A stretch of DNA of 64,000 nt from Clostridium zeae (GCF_017312485.1 NZ_BMBA01000001.1:1842369-1906368); one strand, 5' to 3'; shown: positions 46,229 through 54,782, counted from the first letter of the stretch. Notes: a model not told the origin generated them from the letters alone. Made by a program: numbers and translations.

Positions 46229-46273
46229 TTTAATACCACCTCTATACTCTATATCGATATTAGTGATATTGTA

Positions 46274-46327
46274 ACGCTTTTCGAGATTTTAAAGCGTATT
46301 TTGATATAAAATAACGAATTACGTTAT
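46274..46327. promoter_or_regulatory. Candidate operators of the XRE regulator
   Basis: Two inverted repeats just upstream of the gene: ACGCTTT ... AAAGCGT (46274-46297) and ATAACGAATTACGTTAT (46311-46327). Both contain AACG/CGTT half-sites, as expected for a phage repressor. Confidence 0.5.
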
Positions 46328-46330
46328 AAA

Positions 46331-46373
46331 AACAGCAAGTTAGGAGTAGATATATGCTTCTAACTTGCTGTTT
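46331..46373. terminator. Terminator after the 52-residue ORF
   Basis: AACAGCAAGTTAG / CTAACTTGCTGTT stem with T runs on both strands. Confidence 0.88.
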
Positions 46374-46383
46374 TTTAAAATTT

Positions 46384-46542
46384 TTAACCCCAAGGCTCAG
46401 GATCTGGTCCTTTAGAAATTAAGTTTTTATTATTAACATTTGTGTTTTCTTTTGTTTCATTCTTACTTTTTATATCTCTAGCTATCTCACTATCAAACAA
46501 CATTTGTTCCTCTACGTCAATTTTCTTATAGTAACTAGGCAA
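46384..46542 (-). CDS. Small protein (52 aa) ending in PDPEPWG, unknown
   Basis: TTG start at 46542 preceded by GAGGGGG with 7-nt spacing, and a strong terminator just after the stop. Charged, Lys/Glu/Asn-rich body, no signal or membrane segment, with a distinctive C-terminus KGPDPEPWG. Not in the same transcript unit as the maturase operon unless read-through occurs, since a hairpin lies at 46724-46757. It could be a second peptide precursor or signalling peptide, or an unrelated prophage small protein; no family is recognised. Confidence 0.65.
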   Translation of the reverse strand: MPSYYKKIDVEEQMLFDSEIARDIKSKNETKENTNVNNKNLISKGPDPEPWG

Positions 46543-46723
46543 TAGAATACCCCCTCTTAATTTATCAACTATAAACTTATATCCTCACATTCTTTAATAT
46601 TATCATAAATTATATTAATCTTAGCCTCTCACATACTTGAAGTTATAATACTGTGTAACGTTAGTCTACTTACGTATATTTAATTGATAGGGGATACTCT
46701 TAAAAAGTTTAGTGTAAAATCAA

Positions 46724-46757
46724 AAGCCTAGAAGGAAGATTGACCTCTCTAAGCTTA
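46724..46757 (-). terminator. Terminator of the peptide-exporter gene
   Basis: AAGCTTAGAGAGG / CCTTCTAGGCTTTT stem on the minus strand, about 20 bp after the MFS stop; imperfect stem. 46558-46723 shows nothing else. Confidence 0.6.
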
Positions 46758-46776
46758 AAATACATATATTTACTTT

Positions 46777-47961
46777 TTAACTAATTATAGTTTTATTTTT
46801 ATTATATAAATACTTCCTAAACACTATTACAACTAATAAAACAATAAATGCTAATATCCCCATCAGAGCGTACGTGTATCTCATCCCAATTAAATCCAAT
46901 GCAATTCCTACTAAAGGATCGAATATAATAAAAGAGAGTTGTATTAACAAACTTTTATAAGATAGCATCGTTGCTCTATTTTCCGTATCTAACCTTTTAT
47001 TTATATCTGAATTCAGAATTGGCCAAACCATTCCATTTATGAACCTAGAAATAGATAACAATACTAAGGCTAAATATAAGTTTGAAAAACATAAACCAAT
47101 TAGGATTATACAATACCCAAGTATAATATAATTACTTTTCAAATTAACTTTAGCCGCATATTTTGCACCAAACGAAGCTATTATATTAAAGAAAAAGAAA
47201 ATTATCCCGATATAACTATAATTCAATCCAATGCTTGGTAAAAATGTCTGTGAAGTATAATTTATATTTGATATTATAATCATCATTATTATATATACAA
47301 AAAATAATTTTATTATAGATTTATTGTTTATCAAAAATTTTATATTTTTCAACTGAATATTTAATTCATCTTTAATATCATTATTTGATCTAATGATATT
47401 ATTAGTATCCTTTAATTGAAATACAAATATTATCGCTATTAGCTGCAATATTATGGATAATATAATTGGTAAATTATAATTAATTCCATATAAAAAGCCT
47501 GCCACAAGTGTTGCTAAAGCTGAAAACCTAAATGCCCACATTTGAACAACAGAAATATATTCTTTATAAAATTCTTCTTTTCCATCTTTTAAAAACGAAT
47601 CATATATTAATGCTTCATCACTTCCTGAAATTACGGCATCACCAACACCAGAGAAAATAGCATTAAATATTAAAACAAAAAAATTGTTTGTGCATAAAAC
47701 TATTATTAAACTCAATACTTTAAAAATTTCTCCATATAACAAAAGTTTTCTTCTACTAAATCTATCAGCTAATATTCCTGATGGAATTTCTAAAATAAAA
47801 GTAATAACAGCACTAATAGAATTTAGCATCATAATCTCAGTATAACTTAACCCTTTTTGCTTTAAGTAAATTAAAAATACCGTCCATATAAAAAGAGATT
47901 GTTTTGAAATAATATACGACTTATAAAAAAACTTGTTTTTTCTCAACTCATTGTCCATCAT
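46777..47961 (-). CDS. MFS transporter, putative exporter of the cyclic peptide
   Basis: 394 residues with about 12 hydrophobic segments and the MFS loop motif GILADRFSRRKLLLYGE between helices 2 and 3. It lies 22 bp after the radical SAM gene on the same strand. Transporters of this type accompany KxxxW-peptide maturases. The export role is inferred from context. The ribosome site is weak, suggesting coupling to the upstream gene. Very AT-rich codon use, like the rest of the cargo. Confidence 0.8.
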   Translation of the reverse strand: MMDNELRKNKFFYKSYIISKQSLFIWTVFLIYLKQKGLSYTEIMMLNSISAVITFILEIPSGILADRFSRRKLLLYGEIFKVLSLIIVLCTNNFFVLIFNAIFSGVGDAVISGSDEALIYDSFLKDGKEEFYKEYISVVQMWAFRFSALATLVAGFLYGINYNLPIILSIILQLIAIIFVFQLKDTNNIIRSNNDIKDELNIQLKNIKFLINNKSIIKLFFVYIIMMIIISNINYTSQTFLPSIGLNYSYIGIIFFFFNIIASFGAKYAAKVNLKSNYIILGYCIILIGLCFSNLYLALVLLSISRFINGMVWPILNSDINKRLDTENRATMLSYKSLLIQLSFIIFDPLVGIALDLIGMRYTYALMGILAFIVLLVVIVFRKYLYNKNKTIIS

Positions 47962-47983
47962 TTATTTAAATCCATATACTTCA

Positions 47984-49333
47984 TTATATACTTGGAATAC
48001 AACAATTAGGATCCTTAAATTCATTGTATTTCTTGCCATATAATTTCTGCTTAGTAGCTGGACATCCTCCATTGCAAAATATATTAAATCCGCACTTTAT
48101 GCAAGTTGGTGCTGACGTATTATCATTCCTCATTATATTAAAATTCGAATCATTTCTCCATATATAACTTAAACTTTTCTCCAATATATTACTAGTTGGT
48201 TTCATTAAATTTTCAAAACATATACATGGATATATGTCTCCATTTGAATATATTTCAAGTTTAGATTTGCTAGCCCTACAGCCATAATACAATTTATCAA
48301 ATTCTGATAATCCAGAGATTTCATCTATTATTTCAGGGTAAGCGGAATATATTAAACAACCTTCCACAAGGAAATTAATTTTTTTATCTCCATATTTATC
48401 TTCAATGTATTGTTCTAATTTCTCACTAAGAACCCTAGAATCTAATAATGTTCGATTTACTTTTATATCATTGTTTTCATTACTCTTTACGTATGTAGCA
48501 ATAGAATACCTATCTATATTTTTTACGGCAACATAGTCTATCATCTCATAAAATTCTTCGATGGTCTGAATAGAATAAACACTATTTATCCTAACTGGCT
48601 TATTATTTCTAAGAAAGAATTCAATTGTTTCTAATGAATCAGTATATTCTAGACCCATTAAATATTTATTCTTTTCACTTAAACATTGAAGTGATATTAC
48701 AGGCGTGATGAATTTAGACTTTAATAATATCTCTTTTGTACTATCTTTAAGTTTTGACCCATTAGTTGTTATTGTTGTTTTTATACCTATTGATTCAATG
48801 GCATTGAGTAATTCATCTATATTCTTATAAAGCGCTGGTTCTCCACCAAGTATTGAAATACTTAGCACACCCATTTCTTTTGCTTGTGAAATTGTTTCAA
48901 TCCATTTTTCACAAGTGATTTCATTTGAAATTTTATTTTGTAAAAAACAAAATTTACAGTTAAGATTACATTTTAATGTAGGATAAATAGTTAATTCTAA
49001 TGGTGCCGATAAAAATTTATGTTTTCTTATCTCGCTGTAATCTTGTTTTATAGTTTCTATTACCTTCTGGATATTAATATCAAATTTGTCCTTAATAGAT
49101 TTTTCTTCTTCTATAACTCCCATTTTTAAAAATTTATCAATATCATAATCTTTATTATTAATTATATCATCATGAATTACTGCAGCCTTCTCTATATCTC
49201 CTACTTTCTCCAAAGCCCTTAAGAATATTGCTTCAGAGCTATTTAATTGATATCTACTAAAATTATCTTTATTTATTAATATTCCACCAAAGTACTCTAA
49301 TCTCAATAATATATTTTCTTTTAAAGCATGCAT
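47984..49333 (-). CDS. strB: Radical SAM/SPASM peptide cyclase, StrB-like (KxxxW maturase)
   Basis: 449 residues. An N-terminal region of about 100 residues resembles a PqqD-like peptide-recognition (RRE) module. The radical SAM core starts at CNLNCKFC (CxxxCxxC, 4Fe-4S cluster), with GGEPALY as the SAM-binding GGE motif. The C-terminal SPASM domain has multiple Cys (YGCRAS, YPCICFE, CIKCGFNIFCNGGCP), binding two auxiliary clusters. Encoded right behind a 24-residue peptide with KGDGW, the same pairing as streptide StrA/StrB, where the enzyme forges a Lys-beta-carbon to Trp-C7 bond. AGAGGTG precedes the start. Confidence 0.88.
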   Translation of the reverse strand: MHALKENILLRLEYFGGILINKDNFSRYQLNSSEAIFLRALEKVGDIEKAAVIHDDIINNKDYDIDKFLKMGVIEEEKSIKDKFDINIQKVIETIKQDYSEIRKHKFLSAPLELTIYPTLKCNLNCKFCFLQNKISNEITCEKWIETISQAKEMGVLSISILGGEPALYKNIDELLNAIESIGIKTTITTNGSKLKDSTKEILLKSKFITPVISLQCLSEKNKYLMGLEYTDSLETIEFFLRNNKPVRINSVYSIQTIEEFYEMIDYVAVKNIDRYSIATYVKSNENNDIKVNRTLLDSRVLSEKLEQYIEDKYGDKKINFLVEGCLIYSAYPEIIDEISGLSEFDKLYYGCRASKSKLEIYSNGDIYPCICFENLMKPTSNILEKSLSYIWRNDSNFNIMRNDNTSAPTCIKCGFNIFCNGGCPATKQKLYGKKYNEFKDPNCCIPSI

Positions 49334-49371
49334 AATTACACCTCTATTAAATTATTCTATTAATTAAATAA

Positions 49372-49395
49372 AAAGGATCGATAATTCGATCCTTT
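49372..49395 (-). terminator. Hairpin between peptide gene and maturase gene
   Basis: AAAGGATCGA / TCGATCCTTT 10-bp perfect stem followed by TTATTT on the minus strand, 11 bp after the peptide stop. Likely a partial terminator giving more precursor than enzyme. Confidence 0.8.
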
Positions 49396-49405
49396 ATTTT
49401 TAGTA

Positions 49406-49480
49406 CTATGGATTCATAATCCATCCATCACCCTTTGCAAATGATGCTGATTCAAGTATTTTTATAGTTCTCTTTGACAT
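49406..49480 (-). CDS. strA: Streptide-like RiPP precursor peptide (24 aa, KGDGW)
   Basis: Starts MSKRTIKILES and contains the core motif KGDGW at residues 16-20, ending four residues after the Trp. Leader and core closely follow streptide precursors (MSK...LES.S.AKGDGW). The Lys and Trp would be joined by the adjacent radical SAM enzyme to give a cyclic peptide, then the leader removed and the product exported. GGGGGTG precedes the ATG at good spacing, and a near-consensus promoter lies 25 bp further up. The name follows the streptide system and is not the streptomycin gene. Confidence 0.85.
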   Translation of the reverse strand: MSKRTIKILESASFAKGDGWIMNP

Positions 49481-49504
49481 AACTTTCACCCCCTTTATGT
49501 GTAA

Positions 49505-49533
49505 ATAATAACTTATTTGCTTTTTTATGTCAA
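49505..49533 (-). promoter_or_regulatory. Promoter of the streptide-like operon
   Basis: Minus strand TTGACA (49528-49533), exactly 17 bp, TATTAT (49505-49510): near-consensus sigma-A promoter. No obvious regulator site overlaps it. The stretch 49534-49849 upstream shows no other convincing feature. Confidence 0.8.
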
Positions 49534-49849
49534 TATATCAAATTTAACCCTTGTAAATTTATAGAAAATATATTAAAAATAGTGTTTTTTTATCATTTAA
49601 ATTATTATAATGTTACCACGAAACATTTTTTTAGATTCATTTTACACAATAAAATCCTTTTTAATACTTTGTATACTTTTATCTAAAATTCTGTTATTTA
49701 CCTTATATATCACTACGCTGAAACTAATTATTTTAATCTTTATTATATCGTACGAAAAAGTGAGATTAGTAGTATGTCATACCTTTAATTATTAGACTCA
49801 CAGAACCGTTTTATCGTTAAAATTTTGTCAATTTTTCTATAAAAATAAA

Positions 49850-49884
49850 AAAACCTAGAGAAATTTCTATTTTTCTCTAGGTTT
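49850..49884 (-). terminator. Terminator of the phage lysis genes
   Basis: AACCTAGAGAAAAA ... TTTCTCTAGGTT stem with a T7 run on the minus strand; it insulates the cargo operon from lysis-gene transcription. Confidence 0.88.
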
Positions 49885-49903
49885 ATAGCTATTTTATACT
49901 GTT

Positions 49904-50215
49904 TTAAACTTGTCCATCATCTAGATAGTCTTTCAATTTTGAATATAGATACTGCACAATTTTTCTCATTAAATCCTTAGAAATAAATATAGTTAACCGA
50001 ATAGGTAGGAATTGATAAGCCTTATTTACTATCCATTCAACTTGCTCATCACCTGACTTTAAGACCTCATCTTTAGCGTATCTCTTAGCTTGTAGCATTA
50101 AACCATAACATATAGATTTAAAGTTACTCCACTCAAACGTTGCATAAACTCCTATTGCTATGATTAAAACTATTACAAATCTCCACTGCCATAATAAATT
50201 TATTATATATTCCAT
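49904..50215 (-). CDS. Holin-like phage membrane protein
   Basis: 103 residues with one strong N-terminal membrane segment (about 12-28), then an amphipathic, Lys-rich helical tail. Located directly after the endolysin and XhlA genes in the lysis cassette. Several Clostridium phage proteins of this size and layout are annotated as holins; the assignment rests on position and topology. GGAGGG precedes the start. Confidence 0.6.
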   Translation of the reverse strand: MEYIINLLWQWRFVIVLIIAIGVYATFEWSNFKSICYGLMLQAKRYAKDEVLKSGDEQVEWIVNKAYQFLPIRLTIFISKDLMRKIVQYLYSKLKDYLDDGQV

Positions 50216-50254
50216 TATAAAATCCCTCCATATATTTTATTATTTTTTAGTAAT

Positions 50255-50280
50255 TAAAAAGAGTACCTATTAAGGTACTC
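50255..50280 (-). terminator. Terminator of the endolysin gene
   Basis: GAGTACCTTAATAGGTACTC hairpin followed by TTTTTAATTAC on the minus strand, just after the stop. Confidence 0.85.
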
Positions 50281-50285
50281 TAATC

Positions 50286-51167
50286 TTATAGATTTCTTAT
50301 ATAATCAGCATTTAGAAACATATCACATTCTTCGTTTCTTCTATTCAGTAAGCCCTGTAACTTCTTTCCATTAGCATTGCACCAAGCAGTAAAGTTTTCT
50401 CTAAGGCTTTCATCTCTTACACCTGAGCAAATCCTCTTATAAAGATTTGAGTCCTCTAAAAGGGCTTTAACTCCACAATTATATGAAAAGCTAGATAATG
50501 CATCGAACTCATTTTGCTTGAGCTGTACGCCTTTACTATCAAGATCTGCTTTTATTCTGCTTGCCTTATTATTTATTTCTTGTTTAAGCCATTCAGTAGC
50601 TTGTTCTTCAGTGCAACGTCCTAGTGCTACTTTATCATCATCAGTGGTTCCATATCCTATAGTTTGGACACCAGTTCCATCATCGTAGTTATGATCCACG
50701 AATCCCTCATAGCTCTTAACAAAATTAACTAACGCATCAGATACTAGATTAGGATTAACTTGTGTTGTTTCTTGAGGTTTTGGTAAGTCCCACTTCCATA
50801 TAACACCTGACTTAGTGTTAGGTCCTTTATCTGTATCATATGCAACATTGTACTTACTGCCTAAATCCTGAAGTATAGTGACGTATTCATCTTGAACACT
50901 TCCTATCGCTGCACCTGAATTTATATCAAATACAACTCTGTAAGGAACCTTTAACTTATGGTCATTATCATAGACTATACAAGCATTCTTTACAAAAGCT
51001 TCTCGATCTCCTGAAGGTGTTGGATAAGTACATCTCACTAACTGCTTCAAATAGCTGATATCTGTTACGGTTATCCTGTCTCCTTCATCTACATGATGGC
51101 CTTGCTCCACGTTTCCGTTAACATCTCTTGTGTAAAGAAAATCCCCTGCTACTTTTGCATTACTCAT
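50286..51167 (-). CDS. Phage endolysin, GH24 lysozyme with N-terminal SH3-like domain
   Basis: 293 residues from the ATG following GGAGGGA; an upstream Met overlaps that site. C-terminal ~150 residues are a T4-lysozyme-type (GH24) muramidase with SYEGF (catalytic Glu), GTGVQTIGYGTT and SSFSYNCG. The N-terminal ~110 residues include SH3-like wall-binding features (GHHVDEGDRITVTDI, VRCTYPTPSGDREAFVKN). Hydrolyses peptidoglycan for lysis. Appears intact, so the remnant keeps a usable lysis gene. Confidence 0.88.
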   Translation of the reverse strand: MSNAKVAGDFLYTRDVNGNVEQGHHVDEGDRITVTDISYLKQLVRCTYPTPSGDREAFVKNACIVYDNDHKLKVPYRVVFDINSGAAIGSVQDEYVTILQDLGSKYNVAYDTDKGPNTKSGVIWKWDLPKPQETTQVNPNLVSDALVNFVKSYEGFVDHNYDDGTGVQTIGYGTTDDDKVALGRCTEEQATEWLKQEINNKASRIKADLDSKGVQLKQNEFDALSSFSYNCGVKALLEDSNLYKRICSGVRDESLRENFTAWCNANGKKLQGLLNRRNEECDMFLNADYIRNL

Positions 51168-51181
51168 AAAAAATCCCTCCA

Positions 51182-51448
51182 TTATTTAAATATATTGTGT
51201 TGAACCGCATAAAAAAAGAAAGCTACAAAGCTTCCTACCATTAGTCCTATAAACCACTTCATTGTTGTGGTTAACCCTTCTAGTTGTTTACATAAATTTT
51301 TTAAATCTGTCTTTAACTCTACACTCTCAGCTACAAGTTTATTAATTTTGTGTTCATGTTCCTTTAAAGCATCTCCATGGGATTCAACCTTTTCACTCAA
51401 ATTTTTGTGTTTTTCTTCCCAAAGTTCTTGATCGAAAACATTTTCCAT
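51182..51448 (-). CDS. xhlA: XhlA-family phage lysis protein
   Basis: 88 residues, ATG chosen after AAGGAGA. Coiled-coil region (about 10-55, with KVESHGDALKEHEHKINKL) and one C-terminal membrane segment (WFIGLMVGSFVAFFFYAV). XhlA proteins assist holin and endolysin in cell lysis. It lies between the small tail gene and the endolysin, with overlapping or close spacing. Confidence 0.85.
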   Translation of the reverse strand: MENVFDQELWEEKHKNLSEKVESHGDALKEHEHKINKLVAESVELKTDLKNLCKQLEGLTTTMKWFIGLMVGSFVAFFFYAVQHNIFK

Positions 51449-51461
51449 ATATATCTCCTTC

Positions 51462-51719
51462 CTATGCAACTGGATACTTTGGTAGTGCATCCTGTTTAAT
51501 TTTTAATTGGTTTGTTTCTAAATCTACAACAAATTTTTCTTTATTATTAATAACATAATCGTCTCTGTCAAATACCTTGTAATCCCAAATCTTTGAAAAC
51601 TCTTCTTTATTTACATTGAAATAATCCATTGTTTGTGGCCCTAAACAGTAAGATTTAATTTCGCCTGTTTCTTTAGAATAATATAATGTCATTTTTTTAT
51701 TAAATTCATCAAGTGTCAT
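51462..51719 (-). CDS. Small phage protein of tail-lysis junction
   Basis: 85 residues, unrecognised fold. Hydrophilic, Asp/Lys-rich; begins MTLDEFNKKMTLYYSKETGE and ends with LPKYPVA. Its place between the tail protein and xhlA is where many Firmicutes phages carry small accessory tail (XkdX-like) or chaperone-type genes. GAGGAGGGG precedes the start. Confidence 0.7.
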   Translation of the reverse strand: MTLDEFNKKMTLYYSKETGEIKSYCLGPQTMDYFNVNKEEFSKIWDYKVFDRDDYVINNKEKFVVDLETNQLKIKQDALPKYPVA

Positions 51720-51732
51720 TTTAACCCCTCCT

Positions 51733-53757
51733 CTAGGCTGTTACTACATATGAGCATTCCAGTGGAACAAATGCTGTATGTAAAACGTTATCTTGAATGT
51801 AATCCCAAAATCCCCAAGATGCATATTCAAACCAACCATCTTGAATGTTCTTATTTATTATATAGCAATAAGCAACTCCAAATTTTGTATCTGTAAACAA
51901 ATCGATAGTGTTAGGGAATACACTACCAGGAGCCATTATCTTACTTAGTGAAATAGCAATATCAAAATCCTTGCCTTTAAACTGATCTGGTAGTTGAACC
52001 CTTGCTCCTGTACTTTGCGTTCCTGCTCCTGGTGCTGCTAAACTTAAGAAATGATATCCTCGTTTTTGATTTCCTTGTATATTAAAGAATCCTTCTGCAT
52101 CAGATTGAGAGTAAGTTCCATTTGAATGACTCCATCTAGAATATGAATTTGTGTGAATTGCTGTATCTCCTGACCTGCCACCTATTCTAAACCCACCATT
52201 GGATAAATCTATATCTACTGTTCCATCAACACTCTTAATCCTTCCAGTAATTACAGAACCATCTAAGTCGGTTATTAAATCACCATCAAAGAAAAACTGG
52301 GATCCATCAAACTTAAATTTATTTGCAAAATTAAATGTTCCATCATTCATATTTATCCATGTAATTTCGTTTTCTGACTTTAGCACTCCAACCTTTATTA
52401 AAGATGCATCTAATTCACCCGTTTTAATAAAATTAGCGACTATTTCACCATCCATTGTAATAGCCACAGGAAAATCCCCATTATAGCCAGTAGAACTGTA
52501 TCCTAGTCCGTTCAAGTTCCATCTCCATACCTTTGCAGCTGTAGCTATATTATCAGTATCACATATAAGAATTTCGCCCTCACGTTTAATTACATGACCT
52601 CCTAAAGCTTGTTTGAGCTTATTTCCTATTACATAATTATCAGTAGCTACAGTTATTATTTTATTGTTTAGGATATTAGATACAGCATAATCCCTTTTAG
52701 TGTAGTCACCTAGTTCTAATTTAGTGTATTTCTTAAGAATACAATCATAAGCGTATGATCTTAATCTAGCTTTTAAATCAAGCTTTAATTTGTTGCTATA
52801 AATTGAACATATATCCCCAATATAAAGTTGTTGAAGTATACTTAAATCCTTATATAAGTCTGTTCTGCTTAAATCTGCAAAATCTACTGTATAGTTTACG
52901 CTTGGCCTGTCTATATGCTGCTCTGAATACATAAGATTAACCTGTCTCCTAAGCTCTTCATAAACAGCTTCATTGTTAGGATAGTCTGTTTGTGCATCTT
53001 CTCTAGATACCTTTATATTAGGAAAATCAACAGTTTTAATGCTAGGACTTATATAATTATTGATTAATGGAGAATCAACATACTTTTCAGGAATCAATAA
53101 AGGTTGGTCGTTATCGTCACGCCCTGTCGTCATTACTCTTGTGACTTCTGTACCTTCTATACTTTCTTCAATGCCTGTCATGTTTTTACCTTGGCTTATC
53201 TTAAATCCTCTATCAGAGCCTAATTGAGTTAGTACATTAAAGTTGAAATTTCTTCTTTCTAACTCTCCGCCCCAAACACTAAGAAATGAATTATCATCAG
53301 TGCTCATTATAGCTTCTAATAGGTTCTTTCTAACATAATAGGCAGTGTTTAAAGTCTGAATATCACTAGAAAATGAGAAATTACAAGGAAAAGCAGTATT
53401 GTTTTTTAACCAGTTTAACGCATTATACCCATTTAAATTGGTAGGTCGTACGTCTTCCATGAAATTTCTTTCTAAATCGTAACTTATATGCCTACATAAG
53501 CACTCAATGTTATTACTGTCTTGAAGTGATTTTCTAGTCTTGTATATTCTAAACAAATCAGTTCCAAGCGGTGTAGGCACTTTAATAATGTTATCTTTGA
53601 CCAAATATTGAGCCTTTTTATCTGCTAAAGGATATACTAAAGTAAGTTTATAGTCACTATTTATTATTTCTTCAACTTCTGCTTTCATAACGTTCGTTAA
53701 AATAGCAAGCCCGTTATTATCAAAATCTGTTATTAATCTATCATGTACAGTTATCAA
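51733..53757 (-). CDS. Phage minor structural / antireceptor tail protein
   Basis: 674 residues, TTG start after AGAAGGTGAT. The N-terminal ~350 residues follow the prophage tail 'put_anti_receptor'/endopeptidase-tail pattern (NDYKLT-like IINSDYKLTLVYPLADKKA, VDFADLSRTD, YKDLSILQQLYIGDIC). The C-terminal part is strand-rich, with HTNSYSRWSHSNGTYSQSD typical of receptor-binding tips. It mediates host adsorption and injection. Appears full length. Confidence 0.85.
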   Translation of the reverse strand: MITVHDRLITDFDNNGLAILTNVMKAEVEEIINSDYKLTLVYPLADKKAQYLVKDNIIKVPTPLGTDLFRIYKTRKSLQDSNNIECLCRHISYDLERNFMEDVRPTNLNGYNALNWLKNNTAFPCNFSFSSDIQTLNTAYYVRKNLLEAIMSTDDNSFLSVWGGELERRNFNFNVLTQLGSDRGFKISQGKNMTGIEESIEGTEVTRVMTTGRDDNDQPLLIPEKYVDSPLINNYISPSIKTVDFPNIKVSREDAQTDYPNNEAVYEELRRQVNLMYSEQHIDRPSVNYTVDFADLSRTDLYKDLSILQQLYIGDICSIYSNKLKLDLKARLRSYAYDCILKKYTKLELGDYTKRDYAVSNILNNKIITVATDNYVIGNKLKQALGGHVIKREGEILICDTDNIATAAKVWRWNLNGLGYSSTGYNGDFPVAITMDGEIVANFIKTGELDASLIKVGVLKSENEITWINMNDGTFNFANKFKFDGSQFFFDGDLITDLDGSVITGRIKSVDGTVDIDLSNGGFRIGGRSGDTAIHTNSYSRWSHSNGTYSQSDAEGFFNIQGNQKRGYHFLSLAAPGAGTQSTGARVQLPDQFKGKDFDIAISLSKIMAPGSVFPNTIDLFTDTKFGVAYCYIINKNIQDGWFEYASWGFWDYIQDNVLHTAFVPLECSYVVTA

Positions 53758-53781
53758 ATTATCACCTTCTTTTAGGTAAAA

Positions 53782-53809
53782 TAAAAGAACTTAGGGAATT
53801 TTCTCTAAG
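53782..53809 (-). terminator. Terminator of the acetyltransferase gene
   Basis: CTTAGAGAAAATTCCCTAAG hairpin followed by TTCTTTTATTTT on the minus strand, separating it from the tail gene. Confidence 0.75.
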
Positions 53810-53842
53810 CTCCTTTTGAGTCGCATTATTTATTTTTTAATG

Positions 53843-54391
53843 TTATATAGAATAGACTTTTAATTCACTTACACTATTTTCTTTACACTTGTCAATAATA
53901 ATCGCAGGGTTTCCTACAACTGTGCAATTACTTGGTATGTTTTTAGTAACCACTGCATTGGCACCTATTTTTACATTATCTCCTATAGTTATTCCACCTA
54001 TTATCTTTGCACCGCATCCTATGTAAACATTATTACCAATCTGCGGAACACCATCGTTTATTTTTCTATTTCCCTCATTCATACCTATCGTTACTTGATG
54101 AAAGATTGTACAGTTATCCCCTATTTTAGCAAACTCACTCAATATTATTCCATACGGATGGTTAATTCTCAGCCCCTTACCTATCTTGGCTCCAAAAGGC
54201 AACTCAGTGTGAAATAATATGTCCGAAAATATCTTCTGTATGACTTTTAATATTAAAATTACCAACTTTTTTATAGGCTTGGGAATCTTGCTATATACCA
54301 CACTATTTCCAATTCTATATATTAATAATAGAAAGAAGGGTATTTTTCTGCGTAGACATGCTGAATAGTCCGATTTTAAAAGTTCAACCAT
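53843..54391 (-). CDS. Serine acetyltransferase-like hexapeptide-repeat acetyltransferase
   Basis: 182 residues. An N-terminal helical part (FFLLLIYRIGNSV) precedes a left-handed beta-helix of hexapeptide repeats: HTELPFGAKIGKGLRINHPYG, TIFHQVTIG, IGNNVYIGCGAKIIGG and IGANAVVTKNIPSNCTVVGNPA. It resembles CysE and the LbH enzymes of polysaccharide loci. In a prophage it is probably a conversion gene that modifies a surface sugar, rather than a cysteine-synthesis gene. No clear Shine-Dalgarno sequence; it has its own terminator. Confidence 0.78.
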   Translation of the reverse strand: MVELLKSDYSACLRRKIPFFLLLIYRIGNSVVYSKIPKPIKKLVILILKVIQKIFSDILFHTELPFGAKIGKGLRINHPYGIILSEFAKIGDNCTIFHQVTIGMNEGNRKINDGVPQIGNNVYIGCGAKIIGGITIGDNVKIGANAVVTKNIPSNCTVVGNPAIIIDKCKENSVSELKVYSI

Positions 54392-54479
54392 AATCTCAAT
54401 AACCCCTAAATGCTTTTTTATAAATTATATCATAAACAAAAGTAAAATATATCCATTTAATAGAAATAGTTATTGTATT

Positions 54480-54740
54480 TTATCTTAGTGTCGAAATAGT
54501 AAGCATAAAATTCATACTTGTATCAGGTGTTGTTACCATTGTTCCAGTACTTCTATTAAAGAATCTTATTTTTCTTGGATTACCAGCTAAGTAGGGAACT
54601 ATAACGGGTTCGTAGGCAAGCGTTGAACCGTTTATATAACCAGCTGCAATTGAAGTAAAATTTGTAGTAGAAGCCATAAATACACTTGTACTAGGGAAGA
54701 CTACTCCATCCACTGACCACGATGGTATTCCATACATATA
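54480..54740 (-). pseudogene. C-terminal fragment of a phage tail/structural gene
   Basis: The open frame runs into the IS element at 54741 and has no ribosome site at its apparent ATG (54737). About 85 residues remain: strand-rich, small residues, GVVFPSTSVFMASTTNFTSI and YLAGNPRKIRFFNRSTGTM, like the C-terminal domains of phage tail or baseplate proteins. The N-terminal part is missing and is not found on the other side of the IS. Confidence 0.7.
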
Positions 54741-54782
54741 TTGGACTTGTCAAGGTTTTGTAGACATAAAGTTAAGAGGAAT

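Noticed and set aside
49610..49795. 61-codon plus-strand ORF upstream of the peptide operon
   Set aside because: No RBS, biased hydrophobic translation of AT-rich DNA, no context; treated as chance.
53843..54391. cysE for cysteine synthesis
   Set aside because: Prophage location and lack of a cysK neighbour point to a surface-acetylating relative.
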